Assembly: GCF_002813135.1 (NCBI RefSeq)
Contig: NZ_PHTY01000001.1
Coordinates: 1,979,501-2,043,500, forward strand
Reading direction: 5' to 3'
Length of the DNA stretch: 64,000 nt
DNA from: Ulvibacter sp. MAR_2010_11
Lineage (GTDB): Bacteria > Bacteroidota > Bacteroidia > Flavobacteriales > Flavobacteriaceae
Shown here: piece after piece, positions 20,246 through 28,403 of the stretch
How the letters are laid out: each line of letters begins with the position of its first letter
Numbering within the stretch: position 1 is the first letter of the stretch
Program-made: the position numbers and the translations under genes
Notes under the pieces: generated by a model
What the model was told of the DNA's origin: nothing
What the model saw: the letters and a program-made list of their open reading frames with translations, nothing else
Database searches by the model: none

Positions 20246-22132
20246 CTATTTTATCATCTCGTAACTCCGTTTGATAAAGGCCGTCATCTCTTCACCTTTT
20301 AATAGGTTTTTGCTCAATTTGGCAAGATCTAATGCCTGATTCACCAAGCGTTCTTTTTTCTTCTGTGTTTTGGTGTGTAGAATTTCCGAAACCAATTCAT
20401 GATTGGTATTGACAACCAAATTGTACATTTCGGGCATTTTACCCATTCCAAACATTCCGCCACCGGTTTGCTGCATTTCTTTCATACGGCGCATGAATTC
20501 GGGTTCGGTGATGATAAACGGATTGGCCTTACTGTCCATTGCTTCCAACTGTACCGAAAACTTTTCCGAAGGAATTATTTCGGTTAAAAATGTTTGAAGG
20601 CTTTCTTTTTCTTCTTCTGAAAGTTTTGAAATCGCCTCATCTTCCTTTTTAATTAGGTTGTCTGCATGATCGCTGTCTACACGCACAAACGACATCTTTT
20701 CGTTCGAAGACTCCAATTTTTGAAGCAAATGTGAAATAATTGGAGAGTCCAATAATAACACTTCGTACCCTTTTTCTTTGGCAGCTTCAATGTAAGCGTG
20801 TTGCGCTTCTTTATTCGAGGCGTACAATACCACCAGGTTGTCATCCTTATCGGTTTGAGTATCTTTTATCTTTTCCTTCAACTCCTCCAGCGTGAAGTGC
20901 TTTTGATCTACCGTTGGATACAAGGCAAAATCCTGTGCCTTTTCGAAGAATTTATCTTCCGTAAGCATCCCGTACTCAATCACAATTTTAATGTCATTCC
21001 ATTTAGCCTCAAAATCTTCTCTGTCATTATTGAACAAACTTTTCAGTTTATCAGCAACTTTTCGAGTGATATAACTTGAAATCTTTTTAACGGCTCCATC
21101 TGCCTGTAAATAACTTCGGGAAACGTTCAAAGGAATATCCGGACTGTCGATTACCCCGCGTAACATGGTTAAAAATTCGGGAACTATGCCTTCTACATTG
21201 TCGGTTACGAACACCTGATTTTGATACAGTTGAATCTTATCCTTCTGAATGCTCATATCGTTCGTCATTTTCGGGAAGTATAAAATCCCGGTTAAATTGA
21301 ACGGATAATCTACGTTAAGATGAATATTAAATAGAGGTTCTTCAAACTGCATGGGATACAATTCGCGATAGAAGCTTTTGTAATCCTTCTCTTCCAAATC
21401 GGCCGGCTGTTTTGTCCAGGCAGGACTCGGATTGTTGATGATATTGTCTACTTCCTTAGTTGGTGCTTTGTCTTCTTCTTTGGCTCCTTCAGGCTTCGGT
21501 AAGGTTTCGGTTTTGGTTCCGAATTTAATAGGGATAGGCATAAACTTGTTATACTTCACCAACAGTTCCTTAATTCGGGATTCTTTCAGAAACTCGGTGG
21601 AATCGTCTGCAATGTGAAGTATAATTTCGGTACCTCTTTTGATCTTTTTAGACTTCTTCAACGTATATTCCGGAGAACCATCACAGGTCCAATGAACTGC
21701 CGGTTCGTCTTTGTAGCTCTTGGTGATAATTTCCACCTGCTTGGCTACCATAAACGCAGAATAAAATCCAAGTCCGAAATGCCCAATAATTCCGGCATCG
21801 TCGGCGTTTTTGTCTTTGTATTTTTCCAAAAACTCTTCGGCCCCCGAAAAAGCGATTTCATTGATGTATTTTTCAACCTCTTCCTGCGTCATCCCAATTC
21901 CCTGGTCGATAATGTGAAGCTGTTTTTTATCCTTGTCAATTTTAACCTCGATCTGCGGATTGCCATATTCAACCTTGGCTTCCCCAATATTGGTAAGGTG
22001 CTTCAGTTTTAGGGTCGCATCGGTCGCATTTGAAATTAATTCACGTAAAAATATTTCGTGATCGCTGTATAAAAACTTTTTAATAAGCGGAAAAATATTC
22101 TCTACCGCTACATTAATACTTCCTTTACTCAT
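20246..22132 (-). CDS. htpG: Molecular chaperone HtpG (Hsp90)
   Basis: 628 aa, the usual bacterial length. The GHKL ATPase N-domain shows 'NATDATLKLK' (ATP/Mg asparagine), 'DQGIGMTQEEV', 'GHFGLGFYSAFMV' and 'GTEIILH'. A short acidic linker near 215-235 ('GAKEEDKAPTKEVD') precedes the middle domain, with the catalytic arginine region 'LNVSRSYLQ'. The C-terminal dimerisation domain follows. It is a cytosolic ATP-dependent chaperone. A good terminator follows, and the upstream region 22133-22472 holds two palindromes but no clear TAnnTTTG element on this strand. Confidence 0.97.
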   Translation of the reverse strand: MSKGSINVAVENIFPLIKKFLYSDHEIFLRELISNATDATLKLKHLTNIGEAKVEYGNPQIEVKIDKDKKQLHIIDQGIGMTQEEVEKYINEIAFSGAEEFLEKYKDKNADDAGIIGHFGLGFYSAFMVAKQVEIITKSYKDEPAVHWTCDGSPEYTLKKSKKIKRGTEIILHIADDSTEFLKESRIKELLVKYNKFMPIPIKFGTKTETLPKPEGAKEEDKAPTKEVDNIINNPSPAWTKQPADLEEKDYKSFYRELYPMQFEEPLFNIHLNVDYPFNLTGILYFPKMTNDMSIQKDKIQLYQNQVFVTDNVEGIVPEFLTMLRGVIDSPDIPLNVSRSYLQADGAVKKISSYITRKVADKLKSLFNNDREDFEAKWNDIKIVIEYGMLTEDKFFEKAQDFALYPTVDQKHFTLEELKEKIKDTQTDKDDNLVVLYASNKEAQHAYIEAAKEKGYEVLLLDSPIISHLLQKLESSNEKMSFVRVDSDHADNLIKKEDEAISKLSEEEKESLQTFLTEIIPSEKFSVQLEAMDSKANPFIITEPEFMRRMKEMQQTGGGMFGMGKMPEMYNLVVNTNHELVSEILHTKTQKKKERLVNQALDLAKLSKNLLKGEEMTAFIKRSYEMIK

Positions 22133-22472
22133 TGTATAGTATGTTTAATTATTTTTATTTCTGAAGTGATTATAGTCAAATAGAATACCATACCCTTGCT
22201 AACTGCCACCTTGTCACTAGATTTAAATTTTAACAAAGTTTTGTTTATAATTAACAGTTTATTGTTAAACAAAAGGGTACTTTTAATGAACAACTTGTGG
22301 GATAATAGGATTGCTATGAAAGAGTAGAGTTTTCACTATTATTTTATTGGTTAGGTTGTTAAGGTAAGGGTGCGGAAACGTGCCCTTACTGTTTTGATAG
22401 CACAGAAGTATTTTAAATATTTCGGTCATTCCAAATGAATGGCTATCTTTCCCGATAGAAAAATAAATTGTA
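22133..22472. other. Divergent htpG/fabH intergenic region
   Basis: 340 bp without a gene. It holds a 14-bp palindrome at 22232-22245 (AACAAA-GT-TTTGTT), an inverted repeat at 22251-22268 (TTAACA-N6-TGTTAA) and a 10-bp stem with a GAAA tetraloop at 22365-22388. A near-match to the -7 element, TATCTTTC, lies at 22444-22451, 21 nt before fabH. The palindromes are 100-136 nt upstream of htpG and could be operators; this is inference. Confidence 0.5.
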
Positions 22473-23480
22473 ATGTATACTTCAAGAATTACAGGTTTGG
22501 GAGCCTATGTTCCCGAAAATGTTGTGACCAACGATGCCCTTTCAAAATTAATGGATACCAATGATGCCTGGATTCAGGAACGTACCGGAATAAAAGAGCG
22601 CAGGCATATTAAAAAAGGGGACGGCAATTCTACTTCTATTATGGCTGTAAAAGCTTCCAAAGTTGCTTTGGAAAGAGCAGGACTATCCCCGAAAGATATC
22701 GATATGATTGTTTTTGCTACACTGAGTCCGGATATGTATTTTCCCGGAGGAGGTGTACAGGTTCAGGAGATGATGGGAATGCGAACAATCCCGGCTCTGG
22801 ATGTTCGTAACCAATGTAGTGGTTTCGTATACGCAGTCTCTGTGGCCGACCAATTTATTAAGACCGGGATGTACAAACATGTTTTGGTAATTGGGAGTGA
22901 AAATCACAGCGGCGGCCTCGATTTTACAACCCGGGGAAGAGGTGTGTCGGTAATTTTTGGCGATGGAGCAGGAGCGGCGGTTCTTTCCAGAAACGAAACC
23001 GGAAAAGGTGGTATTTTATCCACACATTTGCACAGTGAAGGAAAACATAAGGATGAATTGTCCTTACAAGGACCCAGCACCAATTATTGGGTACCGGAGA
23101 TTATCGAAAAGAATCCACAAGAAGACATTCCGTACTACCCATATATGAATGGGACCTTTGTATTTAAACATGCGGTGGTGCGGTTTTCTGAAGTAATAAA
23201 AGAAGGGTTGAAGGCAAATAATCTTTCGGTGGAAGATATTGATATGTTAATACCCCATCAGGCAAATTTGAGGATTTCGCAATTCATTCAGCGCAAATTT
23301 AAATTACCCGATGACAAGGTGTTTAACAACATTGAGAAATACGGAAATACCACCGCAGCCTCTATCCCGATTGCTTTAACTGAAGCATGGGAAAAAGGAA
23401 AAATTAAGGACGGCGATACTGTGGTGTTGGCTGCTTTTGGAAGTGGCTTTACCTGGGGAAGTGTCATTATAAACTGGTAG
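22473..23480 (+). CDS. fabH: 3-oxoacyl-ACP synthase III
   Basis: 335 aa thiolase-fold enzyme that starts fatty-acid synthesis by condensing an acyl-CoA primer with malonyl-ACP. The catalytic triad is intact: C115 in 'VRNQCSGFVY', H262 in 'LIPHQANLR' and N292 in 'KYGNTTAAS'. The closing 'AAFGSGFTWGS' is standard. Flavobacteria use branched primers, which FabH would accept, but the primer cannot be read from sequence. Unlike many loci it is not beside plsX, rpmF or accB. An in-genome paralogue may exist, and a specialised KAS III role is a minor alternative. Confidence 0.92.
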   Translation: MYTSRITGLGAYVPENVVTNDALSKLMDTNDAWIQERTGIKERRHIKKGDGNSTSIMAVKASKVALERAGLSPKDIDMIVFATLSPDMYFPGGGVQVQEMMGMRTIPALDVRNQCSGFVYAVSVADQFIKTGMYKHVLVIGSENHSGGLDFTTRGRGVSVIFGDGAGAAVLSRNETGKGGILSTHLHSEGKHKDELSLQGPSTNYWVPEIIEKNPQEDIPYYPYMNGTFVFKHAVVRFSEVIKEGLKANNLSVEDIDMLIPHQANLRISQFIQRKFKLPDDKVFNNIEKYGNTTAASIPIALTEAWEKGKIKDGDTVVLAAFGSGFTWGSVIINW

Positions 23481-23505
23481 TATATTTAAGTAGAGGAAAA
23501 ATAAA

Positions 23506-23530
23506 AAGCCTCCTAAAATTAAGGAGGCTT
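23506..23530 (-). terminator. Terminator between fabH and the TonB receptor
   Basis: 9-bp stem (AAGCCTCCT / AGGAGGCTT), 7-nt loop. On the minus strand it is followed by TTTATTTTT, so it best serves the receptor gene ending at 23681; it may also stop fabH transcripts. Confidence 0.75.
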
Positions 23531-23680
23531 GTTGATACCTAATAGGGTTAATTTTTTAGAACGGCTAATTCAAATAAATTACAAATATTACATTAGGTAT
23601 TATTGTATAGACTAACAAACAGGGGCAAACGTTGCACTCTAATATAAATTTTAACGTTATTTAACATTTAAAGTACCTGC

Positions 23681-26119
23681 TTAAAAAATTCCTCCGCTGC
23701 CGTCTTTTTCTCTGTCATCACGATCTTTTCGCGACTTAGCCCGGTATTTTCCGCCGCCAAAACGATAGGATAGTCCAACGTAAACCGTGTGGCTTTCCCA
23801 ATTAAATTCACCCGTTTGAGCATACGGCAGTTCCCCATCAAAGGCAAATTTCATCGTATCGAAAATATCGTTGTAGTTGATACTAAAAGTACCTCTTCCT
23901 TCCCACAAACTGTAACGAGCTCCCAGATTTACAAAATACATAGGCTCCACAGTAAACTGTAAGGTTCTGGATTTTCCTCTGTAGAAGCCAAATGCAGAAA
24001 GGGATAAATCTTTGGTCACTTTAAAATTGTTGAACATTCTAAAATTATAGGCAATATTATCTACTTCATATTTGCTCACAACAATATCTTCAACAGTTGG
24101 ATTTTCAGTTGTTGTAAGTCGCTCGGCAATACCTGTTTGGGTGCGGTTGTACAAATCGAAACTGGCATTAAAGCTCCACCATTTGGTTGGGCGATAGTTG
24201 CTGGACAATTCAACCCCATATGCAGAAGTTGAGTCGAAGTTATCGTAGGTAAGAATCACCTTATTCAAATCGGTTCTGTCTATAAAGACAGCTCGGTTTA
24301 TCTCGTCTTCAATGGCTCTGTAAAAGACGCCGGCGGTTATGCTTCCGCCTTCCATATTTCGGGTATAGTTTGCTTCCACCGAATTGGTGAACTGCGGTTG
24401 CAATTTTGTATTTCCGAAGGAAGAAATTAGGGGTGTGCTCCATTCTCTTATCGGATTTACTTGCTCTAACCCGGGTCTGTCCACTCGACGGCTGTAACTT
24501 ACCTGATATTGATTCTTTTCGGTAGGAGTATACGTTATGTACGCCGAAGGATATACTTGTATGTAATCGTTTTTAAACGAACTTACAGCATTGGTATCGG
24601 CCTTTTCCTCTACACTTTCAACACGGGCCCCAATTTGATAAGACCACTTTTCATAGTTTTTTCCATAGGTAGCATATGCAGAATAGATATCTCTTTTATA
24701 GTCGAATTTTGTGTCCGGAGTGTCTACAAGAATTCCATCGTTATTAAAAGTTTCTCCATTAGATTGGTACAATATATTTGTGTCAAAAATTAGGGCTTCT
24801 GCTCCCAGTTCAAGTTTTGACGTCTCCGTTAGAGGGTTAATATAATCGATATTTACCGTAATGCGATCGCGGTCCGTATCCACAAAGTCTGAATAATCGC
24901 GTATAAGTGAAGCCCCTGTAAATCGGAAATCGGAAAATTCATCATTTGTAAACGTATTGTAATCGGCTTCCAGCTCTATATTATGACCCTCTTTTGCAAA
25001 ATCGAGTTTGTAATCGAAATTGTATTGAGACGATCGGTTGTCATTTTCACTTAAAAAGCCTTGTAATTGGTCTAATGACGGATTGTCATAATACAATATG
25101 TCTGTGGAACCTGTGGTATTACCTTCAAAAAAATTCTGGTTCGTAAAAAACGAAAGTGTGTTTTTGTCGTTTAAGTAAAAATCGAGACCGGTTTTCAAAA
25201 GATTGGATTTTCCACTGTCCAGAAATTCAAAAAACTGCTCACTATTATCATCGGGTCGAAATATATGACCATGATTTCTCCCCTTTGAAATATTATTCCC
25301 GTAGTTGGCATAAAGGTTGAATTTACCGTTGCGGTAATTCATATCGAGTGAACCATTGAATTTGGCATTCTCTTCATAGGTGAGTCCAACACTTGCGTTT
25401 CCGTTGAACCCTACATTTACATTTTTGTGCAGAATGATATTGATAATTCCACTCATACCTTCCGGGTTGTATTTGGCCGAAGGGTTTGTAATTAATTCGA
25501 TTTGTTTAATTGAAGTGGAAGGAATTTGCTTTAGTAATTGCGCAACAGGCACATTAGATAGTTTCCCATCGACCATTACACGTACGTTTTCATTGCCCCG
25601 CATAGAAATATCACCTGTTTGCTGGTCGACACTTACCGAAGGAAGATTGTTCATAATGTCCGATGCGGTAGGTCCTGCAGTGGTTAAATCCTTCCCTACA
25701 TTAATGACTTTTCTGTCCAGTCTTTGTTCTATGGTAGAGCGCTCTGCAACAACGGTAACCTCGTCCAGAGCAGCAATATCTTCCTGTAGCAAAATTTGCC
25801 CCATTTCGATGGTGCGATTACCACGTGTAATTTCGATATCGGTTTCGTACGTAATATATCCAATAAACTGAATAGAGACTTTGCTTTTGCCCTCCGGAAT
25901 TTCATCGATTGAAAAATTTCCGCTATCGTCGGTGACACCACCTGTTATAATTGCTCCTTCTAGTGTTTTAACTGCAATTGTAACATAGGGTATGGGTTGT
26001 TGTAAGTTCTTGTCAATGACAGTCCCTGTAATTTTCCCCAGTTTTTCGGTGGTTGGATCTGTAAACCCGAAGGATGAAATACCTGCGAGTAGCGTGATTA
26101 GTAAAAATAACTGTTTCAT
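23681..26119 (-). CDS. TonB-dependent receptor-like outer-membrane protein (OMP_b-brl_3 type)
   Basis: 812 aa. A signal peptide spans about 1-20. Residues about 28-115 form a CarboxypepD_reg-like domain ('GKITGTVIDKNLQQPIPYV'), followed by a plug domain near 125-225 ('VINVGKDLTTAGPTASDIM', 'PSAKYNPEGMSGIINI'), then the 'outer membrane beta-barrel family' barrel to the C-terminus. The final residues are a charged glycine-rich tail (KSRKDRDDREKDGSGG), so the protein does not end in the usual aromatic residue. Proteins of this type import or bind undetermined ligands. No SusD partner lies nearby, so it is not a polysaccharide-utilisation pair. Confidence 0.9.
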   Translation of the reverse strand: MKQLFLLITLLAGISSFGFTDPTTEKLGKITGTVIDKNLQQPIPYVTIAVKTLEGAIITGGVTDDSGNFSIDEIPEGKSKVSIQFIGYITYETDIEITRGNRTIEMGQILLQEDIAALDEVTVVAERSTIEQRLDRKVINVGKDLTTAGPTASDIMNNLPSVSVDQQTGDISMRGNENVRVMVDGKLSNVPVAQLLKQIPSTSIKQIELITNPSAKYNPEGMSGIINIILHKNVNVGFNGNASVGLTYEENAKFNGSLDMNYRNGKFNLYANYGNNISKGRNHGHIFRPDDNSEQFFEFLDSGKSNLLKTGLDFYLNDKNTLSFFTNQNFFEGNTTGSTDILYYDNPSLDQLQGFLSENDNRSSQYNFDYKLDFAKEGHNIELEADYNTFTNDEFSDFRFTGASLIRDYSDFVDTDRDRITVNIDYINPLTETSKLELGAEALIFDTNILYQSNGETFNNDGILVDTPDTKFDYKRDIYSAYATYGKNYEKWSYQIGARVESVEEKADTNAVSSFKNDYIQVYPSAYITYTPTEKNQYQVSYSRRVDRPGLEQVNPIREWSTPLISSFGNTKLQPQFTNSVEANYTRNMEGGSITAGVFYRAIEDEINRAVFIDRTDLNKVILTYDNFDSTSAYGVELSSNYRPTKWWSFNASFDLYNRTQTGIAERLTTTENPTVEDIVVSKYEVDNIAYNFRMFNNFKVTKDLSLSAFGFYRGKSRTLQFTVEPMYFVNLGARYSLWEGRGTFSINYNDIFDTMKFAFDGELPYAQTGEFNWESHTVYVGLSYRFGGGKYRAKSRKDRDDREKDGSGGIF

Positions 26120-26504
26120 TGTTTGTTGATTGAGTTAGTCCCGGTTAGCAACGGGAGTTCGTAAATTGATTGATGTTATGTATAACTTGTTACCTTGTAT
26201 AACCTAATTGATGATTACGTCAAATAAAAAATTAGACATTTACCATAAGACGCGTAAGATAAAATCTTGTTACAGGATTTTTCAATTTTAACAAAAAAAA
26301 CAAACCCGAAGTCTAGAACCTCGGGCTTGCATCTTTACTGCTATTATTAACACTAACCATCAACGTAAAATTTTCACAGTAAAGTCAGAAATATTTCTAT
26401 ACAATAGACGGGCATAAAATAAAAATGTTACAGGCTTCACTTTTTTTAACGAAGTTTTGTGAAATCTTCCTACTGGTAGATTGTATTTTTCAAGAAAAGT
26501 TACA
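26120..26504. other. Intergenic region upstream of the TonB receptor and CoA-binding genes
   Basis: 385 bp without a gene. It contains a small stem at 26141-26158 in the receptor leader (TCCCG / CGGGA), a direct repeat of TGTATAAC at 26179-26186 and 26196-26203 (17-nt spacing), and a minus-strand terminator at 26302-26328. An open frame on the minus strand reaches from 26695 into this region but is antisense to the CoA-binding gene and looks like a shadow. Confidence 0.5.
26302..26328 (-). terminator. Minus-strand terminator downstream of the symporter transcript
   Basis: 8-bp stem with one mismatch (AAACCCGA / TCGGGCTT) and an 11-nt loop. On the minus strand it runs into TTTGTTTTTTTTGTT. 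No minus gene ends nearby; the symporter stop is at 26835, so the transcript would run antisense through the CoA-binding gene. Confidence 0.6.
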
Positions 26505-26864
26505 ATGAAGACGACCCTTGTTTTAGGAGCAAGTTTAAATCCGGCGCGGTATTCCAATCTTGCCATACATCGTTTGGTGCGAGCCGGGCATGAGGTGGAG
26601 GCAATTGGATTACAGGAAGGCGAACTAAACGGAGTTAAAATCACTTCCGAAAAAAAACCTTTTAAAAACATCCATACCATTACCTTATATCTCAATAAAA
26701 AGAGGCAAGAAGCCTACTACGACTATATCTTATCCCTGAAACCTAAACGTGTTATTTTTAATCCCGGCACCGAGAATCCCGATTTGTACGCGTTGCTGAA
26801 GGCGCATGCTATTTCCTATGAAGTGGCGTGTACGCTAGTGCTTTTGGGTACGAATCAGTATTAA
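26505..26864 (+). CDS. CoA-binding domain protein (YccU-like)
   Basis: 119 aa from the ATG at 26505 (MKTTLVLGASLNPARYS...). An in-frame start at 26481 adds eight residues but would place the start in the likely promoter (TATTTTTC at 26484). The glycine-rich opening 'VLGASLNPARYSNLA', 'GHEVEAIG' and 'FNPGTENPDL' match the Rossmann-like CoA-binding fold of the COG1832 family. Its role is undefined. The last 30 nt overlap the convergent symporter gene. Confidence 0.88.
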   Translation: MKTTLVLGASLNPARYSNLAIHRLVRAGHEVEAIGLQEGELNGVKITSEKKPFKNIHTITLYLNKKRQEAYYDYILSLKPKRVIFNPGTENPDLYALLKAHAISYEVACTLVLLGTNQY

Positions 26865-28280
26865 CCCAAAAAACGTCAAGGCGCCATTTAATATTAGAAT
26901 AAAGAAGCCAAATTCGAACCCAAACCACAAACTGCTAAAATAGCTTATCGCTCCTCCTACAAAGGGTGTGGCAATGGCAACCAAGGGTACGTACTTGTCC
27001 AGAACTTTCCATTTTGTGAGCATCCCATAGGCGTACAATCCCAATAAGGGTCCATAGGTGTAGCCGGCAAAAGTAAATACCTTGGCAATAACCGAAGCAT
27101 CGGCAATTACATATTTGAAGGTAATAATTACGAGGATTAGTAAAATAGAAATAAGGATATGAATTAGCTTTCTAATACGCACTTGTTTTTGTTCGTCGTA
27201 TTTTTTTTCAATATCCAAAATATCTATACTAAATGAAGTAGTAAGGGCGGTTAAAGCACTATCTGCACTCGAATAGGCAGCAGCAATCAATCCTAGAATA
27301 AAGAAAACAGCAATACCAATCCCCATTCCCGACTGCGTTGCAATAGTTGGAAATAGCGTATCCCGTTGCGCGTCAATTCCGTTCTGTTGTGCATAAACAG
27401 TAAGTAACAATCCAAGGGCCAGAAAAACAAAATTTACAATGGTTAAGACAATCGTAAACCAAAACATATTTTTTTGCGCATCTTTCAAATTGCGACATGT
27501 TAGATTCTTTTGCATCATGTCTTGATCAAGCCCCGTCATTACAATTGCGATAAATGCACCACTTAAAAACTGTTTCACAAAATGATCGCCGCTTTTCCAG
27601 TCATCGAAAAAGAACACTTGGGAAAGATCGCTATCTGCAATAAAGTTGAAAATTGCACCACCGCTAAGGCCTAAATCTTCAGAGATATAATGAATAGCAA
27701 CACCTAGTGCAATGAGCATAAATAGGGTTTGTAGCGTATCGGTCCAAACGATGGTTTTAATACCACTTTTAAAGGTATAAAGCCATATTAATAGAATGGT
27801 AATTGTAACCGTAACCCAGAAAGGAATATTCATAGCGTTGAACACCAGTTCTTGCAATACAATAGCCACGAGATACAATCTGAAACTGGCGCCCACTATT
27901 CGGGATAGTAAAAAAAAGGAGGCTCCGGTTTTATAGGAATAGACTCCAAATCGGCCTTCCAAATAGGTGTAGATTGAGGTGAGGTTTAAGCGGTAGTAGA
28001 GTGGAAGTAAAACGGTCCCAATAACCGCATAACCCACGGTATAACCCAGTACAACCTGAAAATAACTGAACTTGGAAGCTTCCACCCACCCCGGAACCGA
28101 AATAAATGTGACACCGCTTAAAGAGGCACCTATCATCCCGAAAGCAACTAAATACCAGGGAGATTGTTTGCCTGCCTTAAAAAAATCGGCGTTGCTGCCA
28201 CCTTTATTGGTTAAAAAGGATACAAACAATAAAATTCCGAAATAACCGGCAATTAATAATATGATATGTAATGGTTGCAT
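26835..28280 (-). CDS. Sodium:solute symporter family protein
   Basis: 481 aa with about 13 hydrophobic segments, as in the SSS (SGLT-like) family. The first segments contain 'FGMIGASLSGVTFISVPGW', the conserved sodium-binding region of TM1-TM2, and 'ADSALTALTTSFSIDIL' corresponds to the later conserved serine-rich helix. The substrate cannot be assigned; sugars, organic acids, nucleobases and sialic acid are all within the family. It overlaps the convergent CoA-binding gene by 30 nt at the 3' end. No clear -7 element is visible on this strand. Confidence 0.9.
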   Translation of the reverse strand: MQPLHIILLIAGYFGILLFVSFLTNKGGSNADFFKAGKQSPWYLVAFGMIGASLSGVTFISVPGWVEASKFSYFQVVLGYTVGYAVIGTVLLPLYYRLNLTSIYTYLEGRFGVYSYKTGASFFLLSRIVGASFRLYLVAIVLQELVFNAMNIPFWVTVTITILLIWLYTFKSGIKTIVWTDTLQTLFMLIALGVAIHYISEDLGLSGGAIFNFIADSDLSQVFFFDDWKSGDHFVKQFLSGAFIAIVMTGLDQDMMQKNLTCRNLKDAQKNMFWFTIVLTIVNFVFLALGLLLTVYAQQNGIDAQRDTLFPTIATQSGMGIGIAVFFILGLIAAAYSSADSALTALTTSFSIDILDIEKKYDEQKQVRIRKLIHILISILLILVIITFKYVIADASVIAKVFTFAGYTYGPLLGLYAYGMLTKWKVLDKYVPLVAIATPFVGGAISYFSSLWFGFEFGFFILILNGALTFFGLILIRTQKH

Positions 28281-28351
28281 AAATGTTCAGACTTACAATT
28301 GGATTTCGTGTAAAAATACAAAGTTTATGACGCGGCAATTTTATTTTTTAA

Positions 28352-28359
28352 TACTTTTG
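28352..28359 (+). promoter_or_regulatory. -7 promoter element for the BNR-repeat protein
   Basis: TACTTTTG (TAnnTTTG) 44 nt before the ATG at 28404. Confidence 0.55.
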
Positions 28360-28403
28360 GGGTGAGCAGAACAGTAACTCATTACTAACCAAATATTTAT
28401 GCT

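Noticed and set aside
26360-26695. A 111-codon minus-strand frame overlapping the CoA-binding gene.
   Set aside because: It is fully antisense to a recognised gene, has an unlikely composition and no family resemblance.
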